DNA from: Blastomussa wellsi
Lineage: Eukaryota; Cnidaria; Anthozoa; Scleractinia; Plerogyridae
Length of the DNA stretch: 64,000 nucleotides
NCBI GenBank assembly: GCA_947652115.1
Contig: OX393568.1
Location: 3,002,460-3,066,459 of the forward strand
Reading direction: 5' to 3'
The notes under the pieces were generated by a model. The model saw only the letters and a list, made by a program, of their open reading frames with translations. It ran no database searches and was not told the DNA's origin. Below, piece by piece: positions 57,038 through 64,000 of this stretch (position 1 is the stretch's first letter; the number at the start of each line of letters is the position of its first letter). The translations under genes and the position numbers were made by a program.

Positions 57038-57127
57038 ATTTTTTGTAATATGTAACATAACTAGGGAAGATGCGATTCCCGGTAGCGCGAAAACTCACCG
57101 CAACAGGGTCTAGCGAGGGAGAGGAAA
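57038..57127 (+). repeat. 90-bp direct repeat, copy 1
   Basis: Same sequence as 57356-57445, including GGGAAGATGCGATTCCCGGT and CAACAGGGTCTAGCGAGGGA. Confidence 0.85.
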
Positions 57128-57355
57128 TACAAAAATAAAGCCAGATTTAAGGAACAAACTGTACTGCAAGCCATTGAATATAACCCATACGTAGCTTGAG
57201 CTAGATGTCCGAATGAATCGAATGGTCCGGATCGGAATTGATAGCGCTTTCAAAGAGCATCTCAATTTTGATACTTTTCTTCCGTTCGCTAACAACATAG
57301 CAACGTCGTTTTTACTTATACTAAAGACAACGGAGTAAGAACAACGGAGATTGAA

Positions 57356-57445
57356 ATTTTTTGTAATATGTAACATAACTAGGGAAGATGCGATTCCCGG
57401 TAGCGCGAAAACTCACCGCAACAGGGTCTAGCGAGGGAGAGGAAA
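57356..57445 (+). repeat. 90-bp direct repeat, copy 2
   Basis: Identical by reading to 57038-57127. Its right end (GAGGAAA) runs straight into the left end of a GGCTGG-type MITE fragment. Confidence 0.85.
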
Positions 57446-57534
57446 GGCTGGTTTTCACTAGCGCATACGACATAACCCAACAAGAAGAACGGACAGCTCC
57501 CGTTAGTTCCCACTAGCGACATAAGGATTAGAAC
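57443..57534 (+). repeat. Truncated left end of GGCTGG-ended MITE
   Basis: AAAGGCTGGTTTTCACTAGC and the following 80 bp match the left end of 58058-58687 with few changes. No right end follows. Confidence 0.75.
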
Positions 57535-58057
57535 ACGTTTCCGGTTCCAGGTTTGTTGAAGGTCGGGTAGAAGGTGGACATTGCGCGCGCAATTGCGTGA
57601 CAAAGCAGACATTTTTGGGAGGGAAACTGAAAAGACCTCCATTTTGGATCGGGAGTCGGGGACTAGGTTCTTCTGTTTTACTTGCTGAAAAAATAAATCA
57701 AGAATGAAATTGGTTTTAAAAAAGTAGTTAACAAGCCCACACTTCAGCTATGAAAATGTTCCTCTGTCATATTTGCACGAAGACTCGTCTTTGATTCATT
57801 TTACAAATGTTCATTCCCAGTCCCTGCTCGTTTAGAACACAAACGCCTTAACGACAAGCTAGCGCAAGAATTCTGCATGTGTAAGAAATTTTGTCTGCAG
57901 AATATAGTTACCCAAGTCGAAACGAGTCCTGATCTGGTCCGTGCACACCTTTAATTTCAAATTGCACTTCCACTCGACTTCACACCCACTGCTTGTAAAA
58001 ATCAAACTCATTTCCATATGAAAGGAAGATCAGTTTTTGTTTCCGGGAACCGACGTC

Positions 58058-58687
58058 AAAGGCTGGTTTTCACTAGCGCATACGACATAACCCCACAAGA
58101 AGAACGGACAGCTCCCGATAGTTCCCACTAGCGACATAAGGATTAGTAATCATAATCATAAATATAAGCTACTTATGTTCTAGTGGGAACGGCTGCGCAA
58201 AAAAAAACCTTGAAGAACGGTATTCCAAGCGGACGCCATCTTAAAACAAACCGGCCCGAAAGTACTGGACCTAGGCGTTAATTAGCCAAAACACAATAAC
58301 CCCGCTGCGTCATTATCTTTATGATTATGTCGTTATGATTTTCGCGTTCCCTCTACAAATAAAAGCAACATAGTCATAGTCACAGACAGAATCATAATCA
58401 TAAGAAAATGGTCGATCATTTTCTTATGATTATGTCGATCATAAGGGCGCTTATGATTATGTTTCTGTAAGTTCCCACTAAGACATAAGCGACATAACAG
58501 CGTAATGTTCGTTGTTATGATTATGATCCTTATGCCGCTAGTGGGAACCAAGCTTTATGCTTATGTCACCTTAAGTCGCGGTGATTCCTAGTGAGAACAA
58601 CATAAGAAAAACAAGTGTGTTTGTTCTTCGTAAGCTCGTGTTTATGTCGTTATGCTTATGCTTGCGCGCTAGGGAAAACCAGCCTTT
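58058..58687. mobile_element. Complete GGCTGG-ended MITE (630 bp)
   Basis: Ends AAAGGCTGGTTTTCACTAGC and GCGCTAGGGAAAACCAGCCTTT are inverted repeats. The interior is built of CATAATCATAA/TTATGATTATG and GACATAAG words that pair across the centre. No transposase. Fragments of the same family are at 57443-57534 and 2911-3027. Confidence 0.8.
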
Positions 58688-60009
58688 AGGGATGCAATCG
58701 ATTCGGGAAATCTGGATTTGGAGTTTGAAGTCAGGATTTCTGATTTCCCAATAAAACACAAAATCCAAAAAAATGGATTCTGTAATTCGGCAAAATCCGA
58801 TTTTGGAAAATCCGAAAACCGGATTTCAAAATTTACCAATCAACTGCATCCTTGGAATCATTTTAAAATGGAGGTAAATGGAAACCCAAGAATGGATCAT
58901 TGGATTCTAATATGATTTCAATCTCTCGATTTCAACCTCGATCCCAGATCCCAGATGGGGGTTAATTAGAAAATATGAATTTTGACTGCAACGAAGGTAT
59001 ATGCGGTAAACAGTATATGCAGGACGTCAGAGGTACAGGGGAAATTCGTTAATCCGGCCACCAAAATGCCACAAAAAGTCTGACAACATTAATGAGTGGG
59101 CGTATCAAAACAGTTCTTTAAATACGAAATTATTGGCTTAGCTCCTGCTCGGGTCAAAATAAAGTAATCAGGCGGCTGTATTGACGGCGAGGAAGGCGGG
59201 GTTCCAGTGTATTGACGACGATCGATGTCGTTTGGACCCTCATATGATATAAATTTTGATCATTTGTCAGATTTTCCGGCTATTAAACACAAATCAAGTC
59301 GAAAACATGCACATACGGAGTAACTGAAGCTGCAGCAAGTGCCTTCAGTATTCTACGATAACTGAGTTTACGATTGCCGTGCAGTCTGGTGGAAACAGAA
59401 ATTATAAACAGTCATTCAGAAGATAGAACATTCTAGAATTCACCGATTAAACAAGAACTCTATTGGTTGCAGTAGAGTGGGGTTGAATGAATATACGTTT
59501 TATTTATGACCATACATGCACCTTTATCCAGTCATTATGATGACTACCCGAGTCGAGTTCGATTCAGCTAGCTTTGAGCTTTTTGCATGCTGACATACTC
59601 TAATTGTTTTGTTCGATTTTGAAGGTGTTCTAGAATACCAAACCCCACTTGACTTCACCCTCTTTCTAAAAATATTGCGTATTTTCCACCTGCATGGAAC
59701 GTCCGCCTTCCAAAGTCCGAGAGGAAAATTTGCGGACTGAACCGTGGAAATTAAAAACGAAAATGTTGTTTTCTGTTCAGAAATAATATATTCGGGAAAT
59801 CTTTTCTGTAGCTTCTTAATTCATTACACAGGGTATCGAGCCATTCATGTGAGACCTTACGAGAGCTGCTACATCGCCCGACTTAGTCCGGCAAACTCAG
59901 TAGGAAAGAAGGACTTAAGCCATATTTATTCCAGAAAGATAGCTTTTACTTATTAATCACAATAGAATTCTACGAATTTAATTTTGTTGTTGTTGTTATT
60001 GTTATTGTT
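58688..60009. other. Region upstream of the second gypsy element, no gene seen
   Basis: No exon with splice borders and family similarity was found. A local repeat of GGAT/AAATCC words occurs at 58690-58830. A GTT-rich microsatellite (TTGTTGTTGTTATTGTTATT) at about 59982-60009 abuts the LTR. Confidence 0.45.
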
Positions 60010-60159
60010 TGTAATAGTTTGATTGACATGTAGCCCAGCAAGTAACCCAGCATGCTTAGCGAGAGTGGGCAAGCACATGGTCAGAGCTGAGGATGTAAAG
60101 TACCGTGTCGAACCGTGAATAAAAGCAGTTTAAAACTAGTCGTAAACAAGACTATTACA
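60010..60159 (+). repeat. 5' LTR of the second gypsy element
   Basis: Starts TGTAATAGT and ends ACTATTACA, a 9-bp terminal inverted repeat of the TG...CA type. It contains AATAAA at 60118-60123. It is followed after one base by TGGCGACGAGGAT (60161-60173), a 13-nt match to the same serine-tRNA primer site used by the first element. Confidence 0.8.
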
Positions 60160-60187
60160 CTGGCGACGAGGATAAATTGAACTCACC

Positions 60188-63100
60188 ATGGCCGTACCGA
60201 TCTCCGTTGCTTCAATACCACCGTTTGACCCGCATGGCGATCAAAATTCCGTCGCTCAACGATGGCAAAAGTGGCTCAAAAGCTTCGCCATATTCGCCGA
60301 CGCCACGGGCTGCAAAAATGACAAGCAAAAACGCCAATTGCTTCTACATACCGCCGGATCCGAAATTCAAGACGTCTTCCACACATTGACCGACACTGGA
60401 ACGGATTACAAAACGGCTGCGGACAAGCTGAATGAATACTTCGCTCCGCGGCAAAACACTTCTTACAATCGGCACGTATTTCGACAAGAAAAACAGAAGG
60501 ATGGTGAAACCGTTGCACAATTCGTCACAAGACTTCGCCGCCTGGCGACCCTCTGCGATTTTCCAGCAGAAAGCACCGACAGTTTTATCCGCGATCAAGT
60601 CATCGATAATTGCCTCTCCATGAAACTGCGTGCAAAATTACTCGCCGAAAGAGATTTGAGTTTGGCCCGCACGCTGGACATTGCTCAGGCAATCGAAGCT
60701 TCGCAAAGCCAGTCACGTCAAATTGCCGAGGATAACCAGTCCTCTAAAGTGTACACCGTTGGTCGACAGCCTCGGAGTGGGAAAAGAAACCAGGTTGCAG
60801 GTTCGTCTCAGCAAAAATCGACCGATAAACAATGCTCTCGCTGTGGGATCAAAGGTCACTCCAGCGACAACTGCCGTTGCTCCCGTACCGTGACATGCTA
60901 CAACTGTGGCGTTACCGGACATTTTGCATCGATGTGCCGCACGAAGAACCAGCGTGGTGTACGAACAAACGCCAACTCACAACCCAAACGTGATTTCAGG
61001 AAAGGAAAATCTCGCAAGAATCCTGTACGCTATGTTAATGAGCAAGTTCAACAACCGTTGCGTGACTCACGCCAACCTTCAGACTCTGACAGTGATGAGG
61101 CCTACACAGATGAATACGCCTATGCTCTACAAGACAATGAGGACACTTCCCCTATCATAATTAATGGTTTACCTGTTGGCGTGATCGTTGATTCCGGTGC
61201 ATCTTGCAACATTGTGAACTCCGCCGTGGCCAATCAACTGCGTGACAGTGGCTCCTCATTCAGGAAGTGTCGACGCCTTATCCACCCGTATGAATCACCA
61301 CCAATCGTGTGCACAGAGTATCTGACTGCCGATGTCAGCACCAATGGAGTCAACCCCGTATCAGCAGATTTCCTTGTAGTCCCAGGCTCCGCTCCGTCGC
61401 TCTTAGGCAAGGCAACAGCAACGAAACTTGGCATCCTTAAAATAGGCATCAATCACGTCTCTCAATCCAGTGCACCATCTGCAGATGAACTCTTCGCCAA
61501 ATATCCAGGCCTGTGTGAAGGAATCGGATGCCTCAAGAACACTGAAGTAATGTTACACATCGACAAAAGTGTACCCCCCGTTGCAGTTAAGAGCAACCGC
61601 ACCCCTTTCCACATGCGTAACAAAGTTGCCAGGGAGATTGCAAAGCTCGAAGAACAAGGAATTATTGAGAAAGTATCTGGTCCGACAGAGTGGGTCTCCA
61701 GGATCGTCACCCCTCCTAAGCCAAAGAGTCCCGATGAGATAAGACTGTGTGTTGACATGAGAGCTGCCAATCAAGCCATTTCAAGAACAAGACACATCAC
61801 TCCCACACTACAAGAGCTGACCACTGACCTTAACGGTGCGACTGTCTTCAGTAAACTTGATCTTCGCTCTGGTTACCATCAGCTGCTGCTACACCCCTCA
61901 TGCAGATACATCACAACCTTCTCTACGCATCTCGGGCTTTACCAGTACAAGAGATTGAGTTTTGGCATCAATGCAGCCGCTGAAATATTCCAGCACACAA
62001 TCCAGACCACGATAGCTGACATCTCAGGTGCAAAGAACATTAGCGATGACATCGTAGTATTTGGCCGCGACCAGAGTGACCATGACCATGCACTAGATCA
62101 AACCCTACAGAGGCTACATCAGTCAGGCCTAACCGTCAACCCATCCAAGTGTGAATTCAATAAGCCAAGTATTGAGTTCTTTGGCCACATCTTCTCCGCA
62201 GACGGCATAGCTCCAGCTCCCAGTAAGATACAAGCACTCCAAGATGCAGCTGAACCCCAAAATCAGACCGAGCTCCGCTCCTTTCTGGGTATGGCTCAAT
62301 ACAGCGCCCGATTCATCAAAGATTTTGCAACAGTAACTGAGCCCTTGCGTAAACTGACACGAAGTCAGACACCGTGGACGTGGGATCGACCGCAAGCTGA
62401 AGCTTTCCAAAACGTCAAGAATGCCCTGTCAGAAGGCACAGCGATGCCCTACTTCGCTCCAGACAAACCCACCTCTATCCTGGTGGATGCAAGTCCTGTT
62501 GGTCTAGCCGGCATCCTCATCCAAGATGACAGGCCAGTTGCATTTGGTAGCCGTGCGCTTAGTGACGTCGAGACCCGTTATTCGCAAACCGAACGTGAGG
62601 CCCTAGCAGTGGTATGGGCGTGCGAACACTTTGATATCTATGTACGAGGTGCTTCCTTCAAAGTCCTAACCGACCACAAGCCACTTGTCCACATTTGGAA
62701 GAAGCCAAACCCTCCACTACGCATTGCCCGGTGGGCGCTCAGGCTACAACCCTATGATGCAGTCATCGAGTATCGTCCTGGACATGACAATCCCGCCGAC
62801 TACATGTCAAGACACCCTTCAAAGCAAAACATCTTATCCAGTCGACAAGAAAAGATGGCAGAAGACTACGTGCAGTTCATCTCCCAAACTTCGCTTCCCA
62901 AAGCTGTCACTCTCGAGGAGGTGCAATCTGCGACAGAGCATGACAGCACCCTGCAGGCCGTCATCAAGATGACGCAAACAGGAAAATGGCACGACGTCAA
63001 GAAGTACGAAGGTTCAACAGAAGTCAACTACTCCGCCCTGCTACAATTCCGCAGCGTCCAAGCTGAGCTCACAGTCAATGACAAGGCCAATGTGATCCTC

Positions 63101-63217
63101 AGAGACACACGAATCGTGATACCTGCCAGTCTTCAAAGGAGAGTTATACAGCTTGCACATGAAGGCCATCAAGGAGAGTGCAAAACTAAAGCACTAATTC
63201 GCAGTTTCCAGGAATAG
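60188..63217 (+). pseudogene. Gag-Pol of second gypsy element, frame interrupted
   Basis: A 1009-codon frame from ATG 60188: gag; two canonical zinc knuckles (CSRCGIKGHSSDNC, CYNCGVTGHFASMC); protease VDSGASCN; reverse transcriptase with LDLRSGYHQL and NISDDIVVFG; RNase H with LVDASPVGLAG and TDHKPL; and the start of the integrase zinc site (HEGHQGECKTKALI). It stops at 63217, where a short deletion of about 10 nt seems to have shifted the frame. Downstream, 63226-63590 continues in another frame ([33 protein letters not shown]). After about 63600 the match lies in a third frame ([30 protein letters not shown]) with the segment around the catalytic Glu lost. The element could not encode a working integrase. 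Confidence 0.85.
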
Positions 63218-64000
63218 ATGCTGCCGTCACGGAAGCTGTACAACAATGTATACCGTGTCAAGCAAACACATCCCGACGCAAGGCCGAGCCCCTTAACATG
63301 TCTGATCTTCCCCGAGGACCCTGGCTGAACCTAAGCATTGATTTCTGTGGTCCCCTTCCATCTGGCCAATACTTACTGGTGATGATCGATGAGTACTCTC
63401 GCTTCCCAGTGGTTGAAGTCGTCCGCAGTACCGCTGCCGAGACAGTGATCCCAGTTGTCGACAAAGTCTTTTGCGCTTACGGATATCCCGAAGTCATTAA
63501 GTCTGACAATGGACCACCGTTCAACAGTCAAGCATGGAAAGAATTCCTCAACACATGCGGTGTGAGACACCCCGTTGTGGCCTCAAGCCAACTCCCAGTC
63601 AGAAAATTTCAACAAGCCGATGATGAAAGCAATCCGAGCAGCTAAAGTCCAAGGATGCAGCTGGATAAATGCGCTGCATCAATTTGTGCGTGTTTACAGG
63701 TGCACACCGCACACCACCACGACCTTCACGCCCTATTATCTTCTCTTTGGGCGCGAACCGCGAACCAAGTTACCAGAGCTCCATTCTCCAGTACATGCCT
63801 CTGACAAGCTCGTCCGCATTCAAGATTCTCGAGCAAAGAGCTCCATGAAACAGTATGCAGACCTGCGTACTCATGCCCAGACCTCCTCTCTTAGGATTGG
63901 TGATGTTGTTCTTGCACGACAACCCAAAACCAACAAGCTGTCAACGCCTTATAACCCGAACCCGTTATTGATAACAGACAAGACAGGATCAATGATTACA

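Larger units (their letters stand above)
60010..64000 (+). mobile_element. Second Ty3/gypsy retrotransposon, decayed and cut by window end
   Basis: Same organisation as the element at 24296-28992 (LTR, tRNA-Ser-type primer site, single gag-pol frame) but clearly a different lineage member by sequence. The 3' LTR lies beyond the window. The integrase part is broken in at least two places. Confidence 0.85.

Noticed and set aside
57379..57642. 88-codon minus-strand frame as first exon of the ACSF2 relic
   Set aside because: It has a fair start context but no donor in the required phase, and it overlaps the 90-bp repeat and MITE fragment.

Overview
The window looks like nuclear DNA of an anthozoan cnidarian, most likely a stony coral. 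This is inferred from gene content and architecture, not from a species marker. The genes are animal-type: many short exons with GT/AG introns, and mitochondrial leader exons. They sit among cut-and-paste element relics, tRNA-derived SINE-like repeats, Ty3/gypsy elements and TTAGGG-type telomeric DNA. An NADP-type glutamate dehydrogenase beside animal genes also fits Cnidaria, where this enzyme assimilates ammonium.

Layout. 747-2096 (+): gdhA-type NADP-glutamate dehydrogenase in one uninterrupted coding exon. 3996-16144 (-): a complete 17-exon CLPB/SKD3 mitochondrial ankyrin-AAA+ disaggregase (609 codons, every splice phase consistent); its introns hold several MITEs, two identical TTAA-flanked elements and an interstitial telomeric tract. 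16341-18234 (+): VMA21, the V-ATPase assembly factor, in three exons, head-to-head with CLPB across 196 bp. 19778-23601 (-): a probable small multi-pass membrane protein gene, partly resolved. 24039-53052 (+): a complete 20-exon ACSF2-type acyl-CoA synthetase (613 codons). Its 12.5-kb first intron contains an intact, apparently very young Ty3/gypsy retrotransposon (24296-28992) and a 6.8-kb inverted-repeat-bounded unit (29358-36126). That unit carries a very large gene with a FEN1/PIN-like nuclease signature and a C-terminal CXC cysteine cluster. 54170-56439 (-): a truncated ACSF2 paralogue, tail-to-tail with the intact gene and lacking its adenylation core. 60010-64000 (+): a second, decayed gypsy element running off the window.

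The host genes do not form an operon. CLPB, ACSF2 and possibly GDH serve mitochondrial or nitrogen/carbon metabolism, and VMA21 serves proton-pump assembly. The most unusual object is the TIR-bounded unit at 29.4-36.1 kb. The large protein family it carries could be the enzyme of an uncharacterised mobile element, although this copy is broken by one frameshift and one nonsense codon.
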